From positions 1,674,001 through 1,738,000 of the forward strand of contig JAVTLE010000008.1 of the NCBI GenBank assembly GCA_033439295.1: a DNA stretch of 64,000 bases, in the 5' to 3' direction. The position numbers and the translations under genes are program-made. Below the pieces are notes generated by a model. That model ran no database searches and was not told the DNA's origin. It was given only the letters and a program-made list of their open reading frames with translations. The first letter of the stretch is position 1. Each line of letters opens with the position of its first letter. Source of the stretch: Deuterostichococcus epilithicus (lineage: Eukaryota; Chlorophyta; Trebouxiophyceae; Prasiolales; Stichococcaceae). Positions 21,901 to 34,049 of this stretch are shown here, piece after piece.

Positions 21901-23926
21901 CTCAGCGGGTGTGGCGGCGACCAGTGACCCGGGTTCAGAGGGCACAGTGGCACGCGGAGTCTGCGGCAGCGCCGCTGGGGCAGCAGCGCCCAACGCCTTT
22001 GGGGCCCTGATGGCAGCCAGCCGGAATGCCGGCGCCGGCAGCAGCCCCGCGAAACCGCCCACTCTCCCCAGGTCTGCAGGCCTGAAGTCTCTGTGCAACG
22101 GCAAGTCCTCAAAAGCTGCAGCCTGTCGAGCAGTGCTGCGACTGTCACCGCCAGCATCCCCTCGGCTTGTTTTCGAGGCATGGCATTGCTGCGCGCGCGA
22201 AGTTGGTGCTGATGCACCCTGGAGCTGTCCGTGTCACCGCCAGCTTGGTGACAGCAATCTCTGGTGCAACATGCAGCCAGCAGCCAGCCAGGCGGTGGGA
22301 CTCCTGGTCGCTGCAGCTGCACCGCTACGCCATGGATCCAGACAGGTGAGGGCACACCAGGCAGTCTGCCCAGGCAGCCTACGCAGTACTTGACGAATCC
22401 TATCTGGCTCGCATGTCTTGCATCCATGCATGGTTGCAGCCATCCAGTAGCTACTCCGGAAGGACCGTCCGTGTTACTAGGCATGGTATGAGGTGGCGCC
22501 GCAACCAACTTGTTATTCAGACCACTTGCACCCTCTGGCGCAGCTTCAAGGCGACGCTGCCACTGGACATGGCGGTGGATGACCTTTGCATCAACATCGC
22601 CGATGCATACCCCAAGGCGCAGCACCACAGGCTGGTCATCGCCCGGGAGCCAGGTGCGATTGGAGCACACCAATCTGCAGCCGGGCACTGCACAGGCCCG
22701 CTCAACGTGCCCTGCATTCGCAAGAGCAGCTGGGCGAAGTTGCTTCTCACGCCGTCGCAAGGTGCACAAGGCCATCTTGAGACAGCGAGCCACGAAGTTT
22801 TCTCCAGTAAAATGGAAGGCTGAAATTTATTGACCCATGCCTTGCGGCAGGCCTGGACAGTGCGGACTGCCTGCGCCGGCGCCACATCCCGCTTCTGCGT
22901 CACATGCAGGTGCTGTCTGCACCCAGCATGTATCCTTCTACACGCTCGGGCTTGCTTGCTGAGCGCTGCATGCGCACCCGCCCTGCCGCCTGCCTGCCGC
23001 CTGCCTGCTGCGGCGGGCCCCCGCCTGTCTGTTCTAAGAGAGGCCGCACCGCCGCGCAAACGCTGGTTCCGCACACTGCGCAGGCGCGCTTCAAGGCAGC
23101 TGTATGCGATGCACTCAATTTGGGAGTGAGCTGCTGCGATGCCGACTGTGCAGTCGGTGGCGGAGCGCTGGATCACGGAGAATGCGGCAGAGGCAAGGGT
23201 GCCATTCCGGATGGGCTTCCACGCCGTGCCGTCTATGAAGCAGCTCCACATGCACGTTATCAGCCAGGCGCGTTGCTCCGACCCTCCCCCTCCTTTCATA
23301 AAGATAAAAGTAAAGTCTAATTTGGATGTTGCAGCGGTTGCCTCTGGCGCCTGTCGTGTGCCGCTTGCGTCCTGCGGCTGCTGCACACCCATCAGCTAAT
23401 TTACGCCGCCTGATTGCATTTTCTGCTCGCGCAGGACTTTGACTCAACAACGCTGAAAAACAAGAAGCATTGGAACAGCTTCACGCAGCCCGGCTTCTTC
23501 TTGCCGGTGCGGGACATGCTCGCGCAGCTAGCTGATCAGGTGCAACCCATTTCCCCTTGGGCCCCTTGGCGGCCATCATCGCTTTCCGGTCTGTCTGCCT
23601 GTGTCATCCGGCTGCTGTTGCAGATGGGACGTGCGCCGGCATTCCTGGGGGCCAGACCTCTCGGCAGCCCGAGGTCCTTGCTCCGTGTCTGGTTATGGGA
23701 CTCGGCCTGTCAAACAGAACCACCCTTGGTGCTGGTGGCATCTGCGTGACGGGCGTGGCTGTTGTTTGTGGCGCAGGGCGCTGTACACATCGACCATGCG
23801 GCGGCGGAGGCGCTGCTGAGAGCAGGGCTGCAGTGCCATCGCTGCGGCGCAACGGCGGGCACTATCCCCGCCCTCAAGGCGCACCTCGCTGCCTGCAGCA
23901 GCCGGTACCCCACCAACGACCCCTGA
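18945..23926 (+). CDS. APTX: FHA - P-loop kinase - aprataxin (HIT + zinc finger) fusion protein
   Basis: Aprataxin removes AMP from abortive 5'-adenylated DNA ligation intermediates. In plants it is fused to a PNKP-like kinase domain. Here exon 1 (18945-19081) and exons to about 19600 read as a PNKP-type FHA domain (LLLLRNDEPVTIGRADA; SLNPAAVVMYD; SCVLRPGDCIALL). A kinase follows with Walker A GAPGSGKST at 20006-20032, TINNGKRGTREECV (20279), and NVVVDRTNFDTAQRRDFLEL (20610). An Ala/Gly/Ser/Pro-rich linker of roughly 250 residues fills 21380-22090. The aprataxin part has YPKAQHHRLVIARE (22610), GLDSADCLRRRHIPLLRHM (22852), the HIT triad HMHVIS at 23247-23264, and a C-terminal zinc finger CHRCGATAG...HLAAC, ending TGA 23924-23926. 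No macro domain, present in Arabidopsis bHLH140/APTX, is visible. ATG 18945 is chosen because it opens directly into the FHA strand; an in-frame upstream start is possible. Confidence 0.8.
19852..19885. repeat. 7-bp microsatellite (atgcatc)n in the APTX-like gene
   Basis: About five units of atgcatc, with scattered related units back to 19805. It lies in the intron between the FHA and kinase exons. Confidence 0.85.
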
Positions 23927-24733
23927 AATATGGGCTGCGCCTGCCGGGCGTTGATGCCGGAGGTGGCGCAGAGGCCGCGCGACCGCTGTCAAGCTAGATG
24001 GTTCACATCTGCTAGTAATGGCCTGCACGTCGAAATTTTTGCCTGTCAGGTCTACTGTCGCTTCAGCATCGAACACCACACAGCACAGTGCCGTATCGTG
24101 AATATGCGACGGTAGGCTTTGAGTAGACGAATTTCGAGTGTGTGTACACCCTCTTGCTCGACGATATACCTTCAAGCGACAAACCGCTGAGGCTCACAAT
24201 CTAGGAATCTGCCTAGGTGGTTGAAGGGTTCTAGTCACGTCCAGCTTGTGGCATTGTGCATTCCAACACGGAGTGCAGTGTCGATCACCTTTGGTGGTTG
24301 TGCGCAGGAGTGCGGCCACTGATAGTTGAAAGATTTATAGTGTTTGCTACAACAATGGTGCTGCAAATCACCAGACTCATTTAAGGCGCAAATCATCATC
24401 CCCAGGAACCATATGACTTGTTGGCAAGTCGGACGGGCTGCTGCGGCTGCCAGCACCCGCCGTGCACACAATGTGGCACCTCAACCTCAAGCTGCCAGTC
24501 CAAATGTCGGTCCTGGCATGCAGCGTGCCAGCTTCATCGTCCCAGCCACCAATCGTGCGGCCGCCGCTGTTTGGCAGACGAGCTGCCTCTGTGACAGTTG
24601 CAGCTACTCTTCAAATGTGCGGCCCCTCCCACGGCACGCAGGCTTGGCGCATTCTCCTCGCGATCAGATCCCAGCCGAACCATGACTCCTCCGCATATCC
24701 CTGCGCCGTCCCCGATCGGGCCCAGTTCCGCGC
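23927..24733. other. Convergent 3' region, APTX-like / LEA-like
   Basis: About 800 bases between opposing stop codons, noticeably less GC-rich than the flanking exons. I see no coding signal, no RNA gene and no clear repeat. It probably holds two 3' UTRs. Confidence 0.45.
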
Positions 24734-26462
24734 TCAAACGGAGTCGCCCTTGGCGCCAGGGAACCAGTTCCGGAAGCCCAGGAAGCCGGCGTCCTTGACC
24801 GGCCCCTTGGGCCGCCCGTGCTCGTCCTGGCCGTACGTCATCCGCCGCTGTTCCACAATCGCTGCTGTGGGCAAAGTGTCATGTTTGAGAGCGGGCCCGA
24901 CACACAGTCAATGCAAGACAGGAAGGGCTCTAAGCGACGTCGTCAGCTGAGCCTGCAGCCGTGCCGCGACTGCGCAGCAGCCAGCATCGCGTGCTCATCC
25001 GGATTGGCATTGCAAGTGCGACACACACGACACACCAGGGAGGCAGGAATGGCAATGGAAAACCACGATGCGGCAGTAACCCACCAGGGCTGGCAGCCTT
25101 GGCGTCCGCCTTCTTGGTCTCATGTTCCACTTTGTCCTTTGCGTCATGCTGCAGTTCCGCCGCCTGCGTCACCCGAAGCATGGGGTGTCAGTGCCGCAGA
25201 GCAGGCCAATGTCTCATGCGCTGAAGCACGTCGATGTCCGGTGCTTCGAAGCACAACAACGTCCGCGGCCCGCGCCAAAGCCGCTGCAACAGCACTGCTG
25301 CAACAGCACCCAAACGCACCTGCAACCCGCTGCAGGTTCAGGCGTGCACTCAACAACCTCAGATGCAAGGCAGCGCGCGGGGATCGGGCGGCGTTGTGGG
25401 AGGCCAAGCTGCGGGTGCTGCAGCGGCCCACCTTTGAAGCCGCTGCGTCGTACACGTCGTGTGCCTTCTCGCCGGTGGCCGACGCTGCGGCGCTGACCTT
25501 GTCGCCTGCCTCCTGCAGCAGGTTCTTGCCCTCGCCGCTGGCGTCGCCACCAGCGTCCTGCGCCTTGTGCTTCACCTGCTGCGCCTTGTGCTGCGCCTTG
25601 TGCTTGGCATCCTTTGCCTGCGCAGGTCGCACAGCCAACATGTCGGACGGACGCAGGGGGTGGACTGCTGCACGACTTCTTGGTGTGCCCCCGGGTGGAG
25701 ACGTAGAAGGGCTGTCGAAACACGAGGTTGCGGAGTAGACACGCCTGTCGGATCCCGTTTTGGGGTCTGTGGGGGTGCAGCACACACGCGCATGTAGCGA
25801 GTGCCTGACGCTCCGCTTGAGGAGGGCGCAAGTGCTGCAGAGCGACGTAGCCGTTGTGACCGGGCAGGTTGCACCTCCGTACTGCACACCAGCTGATACA
25901 GCAGGGTGGGGCGACGACCGCATGAAGCCGCGTGCACCTTGCGCTTGAACAGGTGAGTCGTGTCCTCGTGCACCGGCTCTTCCTCGCCCTGGAAGTGGCG
26001 CACACCCAGCACGATGGCGACGCCGGCAGCCACGATGGCGCCCGCCGCCAGCAGCTGCACAGCAAGGTGTGACACGGTGTCAAATTGGGTGATCAGGTAG
26101 AGGTGTGAACCATTTGTGGGTGGTCAACAGTCAGAGTCGATCGTTGTTGATCCGACCGGATGGCAAGGCACAGGGAAGAAACAGTATTCGGCTGCAGCGC
26201 CTGCCGTGCAGATCTGCGACACGACTTCCTAGTGGCTCCTGGACCCACCCACCTTTTGCCGCAGGTCCGGATCGTCCTTTGGCTCGTTGACCGGGCGTTT
26301 CGAGATCTTTTTCGTCACCGTCTCGTCCGTGTAAGCTACCGGCTGGCCTGGCGCGGCTGGGAGGTTGGGGTTGCTGGGTTCACCATCCAGCGACACGGGG
26401 GTAGCGTGAGTCTGCGTTGCCTCGAACTCCACCTTCTCTGTGGAAGGCCCAGAGTTTGACAT
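24734..26462 (-). CDS. Membrane-anchored LEA-like protein
   Basis: Five exons join in frame to give 234 residues: 26462-26253, 26054-25938, 25617-25432, 25148-25085, 24861-24734. The N-terminal 70 residues are polar. Residues about 71-90 form one hydrophobic helix (LLAAGAIVAAGVAIVLGV), followed by an acidic segment. The third and fourth exons encode a Lys/Ala/Asp/Glu-rich region with repeats such as DAKHKAQHKAQQVKHKAQ, KAHDVYDAAASK and HDAKDKVEHETKKADAK. This is the amphipathic pattern of group 3 LEA proteins, which protect membranes and proteins during drying, cold or salt stress. The C-terminus ends GFLGFRNWFPGAKGDSV, an aromatic tail I do not recognise. No signal peptide precedes the helix, so a tail outside and LEA region inside an organelle, or the reverse, are both possible. 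Splice sites are consistent throughout; the LEA assignment rests on composition and periodicity. Confidence 0.8.
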
Positions 26463-26976
26463 GTCGTCTGTGGATCGCAGTCGAGTACTCTACAGTTCAG
26501 GCGCGTGCGTGGAAGATAATGGCGATCTGGCCTGGGCAGCAAGCGCTCGTGTCCGGACTAACAACTTGGTTAGGCGTTAGGGGCGCTCCAATCGCTTGCA
26601 TTAGCCATAGTGGGCAAGGATTTCTAACCACGTTGAACTTCACCGCTGCATAATTCAGCAAAAAGAGGCACGTCGCAAGCCAAGCTTAAGATGAGACTCA
26701 ACTCGCATGTTGCATTACTCTTACCGCGCAAAGCACACAAAGCCCTGCAATCTTTTGCCCACTCTTGCAGCGGAGCCGCCGCATGCACAACACATGCGGT
26801 GTGGCACTCTCCTCTCTCCTCTCGCACGACACTCGGTCATATGCACGTCATTGTTAGGTAAATCGTGTCAAAAGCGTTGAAGCTATGTTTTCTAACCAGA
26901 AAGAGCCCGGGTCAACTGCTGGCAATAACCCTGCCAGCTGCCCGCTCGCAACCCCCCGGGCACGCCAAACAGGCCG
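26463..26976. promoter_or_regulatory. Promoter region of the LEA-like gene
   Basis: About 510 bases between the LEA-like start and the stop of the upstream coiled-coil gene on the same strand. It must contain the LEA-like promoter and the neighbour's 3' UTR. I see no coding signal. Confidence 0.4.
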
Positions 26977-29864
26977 TCATCGACTCGAAGCCACCTTTTC
27001 CAGGCACTGCTCGAGTCTGCTCAGCACGGAGTCGTCCGCAAACCTGCAGCGTGCAGGCATCGTGCCCATGGCTGCTTGAGATCTATTGATGGAAACAGCA
27101 AGATGCAGATGTTGAACACAGGTGTACTCACCGCTCAAACAGCGCCGCGATTCTGGCCGCCTCTGGGCCCGACAGGAGCCCTGCAGCTGCACCGCCCGCC
27201 TCCTTGTGCGGCCCTGCGGACACAGGTTGCATCCTCGAGCCGGAAAGGTACAACAGCTGACGTGATGCAGGCGTGCAGCCGCCTGGGAGCTCCAAAAGGC
27301 TGCAGCGGCAAACGCTGTCTGCGAGTTCTTCCCATGCAATGCTGGCCGGAACCCCATCGTCCTGCACCGAGCAAATGCAGCCCGCGCACGACCGCAGCAC
27401 CCAGCGCACCCGGCAGGGCAGCTACGGCCTGGGCAGCGGCGGAGGCGGCCTGCCGCACCCCGCCGCCGCCTTCGAGCTGCCCCTCCTGCAGCAGCTCCCC
27501 GGTGAGAGCCTCGAACTCCGCCTTCAGCTCCGCCAGCGCCCGCTGGCCCTGCACCCGCAGCCCCTCGCTGCGCTCCAGCTGCTGCCTGCGCGACAGCGGG
27601 AGGAGCGGCGTCATGCGGCACGTCAAGCGGCATGAGTGCATAAGGGCCTGATCCAGCCGCTGCTGCGCGCGGTGGGACATGCAGCGACACCCGGCGTGCG
27701 AGCGGGCGCAAGTAGCAGCAGGCGGCGTACACGTGCCGCGCGCAGCTCGACACGCATATCCTGTCGCACTGCCCGCAGGTCCGCTGGGCCCATGCATGCT
27801 TGCAGCGACCACGTGCGACTGCGCCGCAATCTGGCGCGCGACACCAGCCAACTAGCAGCGGATCTTGGCAACAAGCGCCACTGACTAGCAGGCGCCGCCG
27901 GAGGGAGGCGGCAGAGCGCGCCACCGTCCAGACAACCAACACGCCTCAACCAGTAGCGGGAGCCAACAGGCCAGCAGCGGGACGTGACAAGCGCCTGGAG
28001 GAATGCGCGCACCGCAGGCCAGAGGCGAAATGGTCTGCGGCTGCGCAGCGCTCCTGCAGCCGCTTGGCGTTGGCGGCCTGCTCGCTGGCCTGCACCTTCA
28101 GCTTGCCCAGCGCCGCGTTCTGCTCCTTGACCAGCTGCTGCAGCGTCTCCAGCGCCGACGTTGCTGCGGGGTGGGGGCAGCGGCGCACCTCAGCGCGGCT
28201 CCGGGCGGGGCAGCTTGTTCTGACACCAACTGGGGGGACCCACTGGCATGCACTGGCCGAGCGGGGTCGCTATTGGATATCAACAGCCGAGGGCAGACAG
28301 GCGTCCGCAGATGCGCTGGGCACATGGGGCAGGAACGAGCAGCTGTCGAGCAGCGGCCGAGGGCGCGGTGCAGATAAGGTGCGGGGCAAGGCGCTCACTG
28401 TGGGCGTTGGTGGCCATGAGGCGCTTGTTCTCTGCCATTGTCTCCTCGATGGCGGACAGCGAGAGGCCTGCGGCTCAGCAATCGACCGCGTCTAAGGACT
28501 GCTGACGCGCAAGCACAGCCCGCTGCCGCCCAGCTTTGTTTCCGGCAGCGCCAGGTTACTCGCCATGCCACGCTCCAGCACCCGTAAGGAGGGGGCTCGC
28601 GCACTCAGCAGTCTTCTGAATGCTACTCGCAACGTGCGCGAGGCTGTGCAGGTCCGCCATGGGGGGGAAGGGGCGCTCACTGGAGTCGGTCACTGAGAAC
28701 GCGAGGCGCTGCGTGCCGTCCGACAGCTGCTCGCCGGGCGCCACCTCCCGAAGCTCGAACAGCCGCAGCACAGACCTGCGCGGGTTCCGCGAGCTGTCGC
28801 GTCCTGCCCCGCGATGCTTTGAGAGGCGAGCATCACATGTGCACAAGACGATGCCAGTGAGAGCGGTGTTGACATGGGCAATGGGGCGAGGGGGCGACGT
28901 GTTGAAGGGCTGCATGCTTACGACGGCACGCCCAGGCCTGACGCTGCGCGCTGGCGCGCCACCTCTGCATGCCCCGCGCCCGCCGCCTCGCCGCGCCGCA
29001 GGCTCTCTCTGTCCAGCCCGAACGCTGGAGAAAGCAGCTCCAGCATCAGTGCGGGGGCTCTCGCGGAGCGGCTGCCTGAGCCTCTGTGCCGTGCGCTGCT
29101 AGTGCCGCTCATCGGCGAGCGCACACTGATGTCCGCGCCCGCGGCGGCAGACAAATCCAGCCGCGGCGTCTGGTGGCTCAGCTGGTTCTGGGCGAGAGCA
29201 CCGCTGTTGCCGCCGGGGTGTGACGGGCTCGCCGGCGGCAACCCATTGGGCAGGCGTTGACTGCTGCCGAGGCTGAGCGACGACAGCGGGACGTCGCGGG
29301 GGCTCTCGCCGGGTGGGCGGGCTGCTGGGCTGCTGCCGAAGCGGTGCTGCTGCTGTGAGGACTGCGTGCCGTCGCCTGCGACCTGCGGCCGGCCAAGTCC
29401 CGACAGACTGGGAATTTGGAGAGGCGCCTGCAATGCAGCATGATAGCGACTTTAGAGGGCGCCGCTCCCCAAACCACATGCATGCAGCAGCTGCATCGAC
29501 GTGTCGAAAGACTGCTCACTGCCCAGCGCTGGGTCCTTCGATCAACGGGGGTTTGCTCGGGATCCTCATCGGTTTTCCTGCCTTTTAGCCGGTAGTCAAA
29601 AGAATGAGCTGAAATGGGATGCCTCGACATAATGGCTCCCAGGAAGGCGATAAGACAATGCGCACGCGCCCGCAGGACTGCTGCCAGGCTGTCAGCCTAG
29701 CATACGGCTGCCGAATCAGCCCGCAATGCCCGGTTTGCCGGCCTCACCTGTGCTGTCTGTTGTGGCGAAAAGGTGTCGCTTTCGCTGTCGGATCCGCTGC
29801 TGCCTGTGTAATCGCTGTCGTAGCTGTCGTCTGAGATCTCTTCGCCCTCTGTTGCCTCGCCCAT
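26977..29864 (-). CDS. Unrecognised coiled-coil protein with acidic N-terminus
   Basis: Eight exons join in frame to a 434-residue protein: starts at 29864; first exon to 29748, second 29427-28922, third 28775-28681, then near 28470-28400, 28170-28015, 27590-27375, 27220-27135, and a last one ending with TGA at about 26977. Residues 1-39 are acidic and Ser-rich (ISDDSYDSDYTGSSGSD). Residues 40-208 are low-complexity Ser/Pro/Gly/Gln, probably disordered. A short ordered stretch (VLRLFELREVAPGEQLSDG) precedes a coiled coil of about 120 residues (AIEETMAENKRLMATNAH; LETLQQLVKEQNAALGKLKV; ALAELKAEFEALTGELLQEG). A hydrophobic Ala/Gly segment follows, then a helical C-terminus (LLSGPEAARIAALFER; SVLSRLEQCLEKVASSR). 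I recognise no family. The gene model is well supported by splice phase; function is unknown. Confidence 0.68.
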
Positions 29865-30322
29865 GGCGCTGATATTGCTGCGCAGTGCTGGTCAGGATTC
29901 GGACTTTGAAATCAGCCTGATGGTAGGAGCAAGATCGCGAGCGATGGAGCTTTGAAACGCTGCAGCAGCAGTGCGATGTGCGACGTGCCTATCCTGCTTC
30001 GGTGTGATGGGTAGGACGTCCTTTTGTGGATGATCAACACTTGCAATCAGATGCGTTGGTGTCGGAGGTTCGAACTTGCAGAGGGGAACGAAGGATTCCG
30101 GCTTGAGCAGACGCAACGGCACTGCTCATCTCGGCCGGAATGTCAAGGATCTCAAAGGCGCGTTGGATCTTTCATCGCCGAACTCTATTCACTGGTGTGA
30201 TTTGTGTGCTCATAGCGAGCAGAGTCCACATAAGCAGAGACGTCTGCGGACGCGTGGCTGCGAAACCACAAACACGACCATAAATTCAAGGGTGATGCTC
30301 ACAAGACGCCCACGCAGGCACG
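29865..30322. promoter_or_regulatory. Upstream region of the coiled-coil gene
   Basis: About 460 bases between the coiled-coil start and the stop of the next minus-strand gene. No coding signal was seen. A short ggttcgaac motif near 30067 resembles a tRNA T-loop but no cloverleaf can be drawn. Confidence 0.35.
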
Positions 30323-33300
30323 TCAGCCTACGTCTCTCGTGCCCTCCTGATATGCTGCGGCCACAATGCTCGTGAGGTTGCCGGACACGGCCGACGGCTC
30401 CAGCGCCGCCGCCGCCAGCTCGCCGCAGCAGGGCCGCAACAGCGGCATGGCCGCCGGCGATGCTGCCACTGCGCCGAGCGCCACGCACGCCTCCCCGCGC
30501 GCCGCCTGCAGCAGCTTGGCCACATGGGCCGCCAGTGGCGGCGCCAGCTGGTACGCCGCAGCCGGCGCCATGCGCCCTACCGCCACCGCCACAAGCGCCC
30601 GCAGCGAGCCTGGATGCCTGGCCAGGGGCAACTGCATGCCGCCGCGTGCGCAGCCGCGCACGAGCGCGCCCAGTGCCGCCGTGGCGGCCTGCACGGCCGC
30701 CGCCTGCAGCGCCTGTCCCAGGCCGTCCACAATAGCGGGCCGCGCCGCCGCCGCGGGATCCAGGCCCGCCGCCCCGGCAGCCCTGGACATGGACATGATC
30801 TTCATGCGGCGGGCGCCAACGTGAAACATACACATATGACACACTGTGTCGCTGGTCTTCTGCTGGTCTTCTGGGGAGGGGGCTCAGGGTGCAAGCGGGT
30901 GCAACAGGCAGTGCGTCCAGCTGTGATCAGGACGATGTGCATGAGAGGCAGTCGGGCTCATGCAAGCAGCACCTGGCCTCTGCCGCAGAGCAGCTCAGCA
31001 GCGCGGCCAGCTGTCCCAGCAGCATGGCAGCCCGCCGCGGTGCTGCCGCTTCGCCCTCACCGGCACGCGGCGCGACCGGGCAGCGCCGCCCTTCCTGCGC
31101 CTTTAAAGCTTGCGGCTGGGTGCCCGACTGGTCTACCACCGGCGAGCCGTTTGCGGTGATATCTGCTATCGCGTCGGAGCGGTGACGGGCTGCCTCCACT
31201 GTGGCACCCGCTTCGGGGTGCGCACCAGCAGCTGCAACGTTGTCAGGACTGCCACCCTGGCTCCCTGGCTGCGCGCCGACTTTTGCCGTGAGCTGTGCAG
31301 GAGTTGGCATGTGGCCCGGGCCGCCGCCGGCAGGGGCCGCTGCGCTTACGACTGCCGCGCCCTCAGGGGCCGAGCCAGCGGCAGCACGGCCGTCCAGCCA
31401 CTGCGCGAGGCTCGCGGCATTATTGGGTGGCGCCGCCAGTGCCGCCAGCGCCGCGGCTGCAGACACCCGCTGCGGCAGCGGGCGGCTGGGATCCAAGCAG
31501 CCGCACAGCGCCGCAAGCAGGGCGCTGAGCTGCACTTCCTCCAGCCGCACCAGCGGCCCGACCTGCGGGAAGTAGGAAGCCCACAAGGCATGAATGACTT
31601 GGCACTACCCAAGCACCATGGCAGACCTTCTCTTTGTTGCAGTCCTGCGCGCATGCATCGCCACATGCCGTGGCAGGAGAGCCAGCACCTCAAGAGAAGC
31701 AGGTTAGTCATGCTGGCGCACCCTCCACCCGAGATTCCGAGCTCTTGCTACACCTCAGAGCTCGAGACTACCTTGCTTCTTTCCAGTCACCAAAGCTTTA
31801 AACAAAGGTTTCTATCAAGTCTTTCACCGACCTGCTGGAGAACGTCCAGGATGTTGCCCGTCAGCTCCTCGGCAGCGGCGCCATCGTCATGCGACACTGC
31901 CGCCAGCGCGGTCGCCAGCACGTCAACGCAGTTGGATGCTTTCGTAACCTCTGCGCCGCCCGGCTGCAGCGCCCAGTTGCGCAGGATGCTCGACACGCAC
32001 ACTGCCTGAGCATGGGGCGAAGAACCACTCGGCTGCTGCCTCCTCGGATGGAAGAAGTGTGCTACCTCTGACATAACCGATGCAGCGAGCGAGCTGCCAA
32101 AGGCTGTGTGTGCATGACAAGACACGGCTGCAGCACGAATCCAGTGTGAGGACATGCGTCGCTCACATGACTGCAGTCGTCGGCACTGCATCGGCGCCTA
32201 GCCGCGCTTTGCGGCGCGATGACTGCCTCATCCCGTTCCCATGGCGCGCCCTGCAACGACACACACAAACAGCATTCATCAGCCCTCCTGTCCAGAGGGG
32301 AGCATCTGGCACTGTTGCATCGCTCCCGGCACCACAGCGAGGGCAGTTTGCGTGCCGTGGAGCAGCAACGCACCTGTGCCGCATCGACAGGCCGCCTGGG
32401 CCGCTTGCATGGGGGCCCGACGAAGGGCTCAGCGCCGTCCGCATCGCCGACAAACTTGACATAGCCCGGCTGTGCATCACCGAGGTCCTGTTGCAACACC
32501 TGCATGCATGGCTCCCATGAGTCACCATGCAGCTGCATGACCACGTGCCACACGAATACGATGCCAAAGCTTTGCCTTCTGGGGCAGCTGCCACTGCGCC
32601 CAAACCTGAGGATCTTCCGCTGCCCACAAGCGGCTGCCCACAAGCCCAGCGTGATGCGCTCGGATGCCGCCGGGGTTCTGCCATAGAAATGTCTGGTGAT
32701 GCTGATGCTGGACACTGCCTCGCACCTGGAGCAGCAGAGTTAGCAGGCCGGGGTGGAGCCGCAGCTCCAGTGGCGCCGACGGGTGGAAAGTCCCCAGTGC
32801 CAGCACGTTCAGCGCCCAGGCAAGCTCTGACTCCACGCCGCTCTGCAGCGCCAGGCGCAGCCGCTGCCCCTGTGTTGGGAAAGCACACGGGACGATCCTC
32901 AGACAATTGCAGGTGCAGTGCCTCGAGCTGAGCATTGTCACATTGCAGAACAGGCCTCTCTTGGACTGAGAAGCTCCAGCGTCACGACTGCAGCCTGTGG
33001 CGCACTCCACTCATCGCAATCGAGCTTGCATAAGGCAGCCGCCAGCCAGGCAGGCACCCATGGCGACATACGTTGAACCCTTGCGGGCAAAAATAGGGTG
33101 GCAGCGCATGCACCCTTCAGCAAGGATGGTCCGCAAGGGGATGAGGGGCCACCTCACATGCCTCCAGGTCACCAGGGACGATGAGACAAGGGGCAAGCAG
33201 CGGCAGGTCCATCTTATACGGCTGCAGGCACGACACAGACGTCCTTCAATAGCGGCACAAGTGATGCAAACCCAGCAACAACCTGACGACACAGCCATGA

Positions 33301-33972
33301 ATGCACTTGCGCTGCCAGCGGGGCCGTCGCTTCCTACCTCCAGGGGCTGCGCTGGCTGCGCGAGAGGCTGAGAGGCAGGTGCCCCGGCTGCGCCAGGCGT
33401 CGCTGCTACTGCGTCCTGCGGCCCCAGCGACTGCTGTGGCTGCTGCCGCGGCTGCTGCGGCTGCTGCGGCTGCTGACGCAGCTGATGCAATTGCTGATGC
33501 AGTTGCTGATGCAGCTGAGTGGACTGCATCGGCATGCAAGGCAGCGGCTGCTGCTGCGCCTGAGCAGGATGCAGACCTTGCTGAAGCTGAGCGACAGGCC
33601 CGCCTGGTGCCTGCGGCACCCACGTGGGCTGTCCGAAAGGCTGTCCAGCTGGCACTGAGATGCCGGGCAGGGTCAGGCCTGCTTGCTGATTCCGCAGTAT
33701 TTGCTGCCGCTGGTACAGCATCTGCTGCTGCTGCTGCTGCTGCTGCAAGTGATGCTGCTGATGCGCCGCCGCCGCCGCCGCCGTTGCCGACGCAGGCGAC
33801 CGAGCACCATGCGAGGCATGCAGCTGCGACCACGACGGCGGCTGCATCTGGTGTTGCATGAGCTGCTGCTGTGCTGCCGCTGCTGCCGATGGCATCACCT
33901 GCTGCACGCCAAACGCCTCACTGAACTGCGCTGCCTGCTGCGAGTGCATGGCAGCTGGCGCAGCCTGCATCC

Positions 33973-34049
<77 letters not shown>

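Noticed and set aside
21417-22793. Long (458-codon) minus-strand open frame opposite the APTX-like gene
   Set aside because: It is antisense to the Ala/Gly/Pro-rich linker and is open only because GC-rich codons avoid stops. Its translation is low-complexity and unrecognisable.
30055-30080. tRNA-like T-loop (ggttcgaac)
   Set aside because: No matching acceptor stem, D-loop or anticodon arm can be drawn around it.
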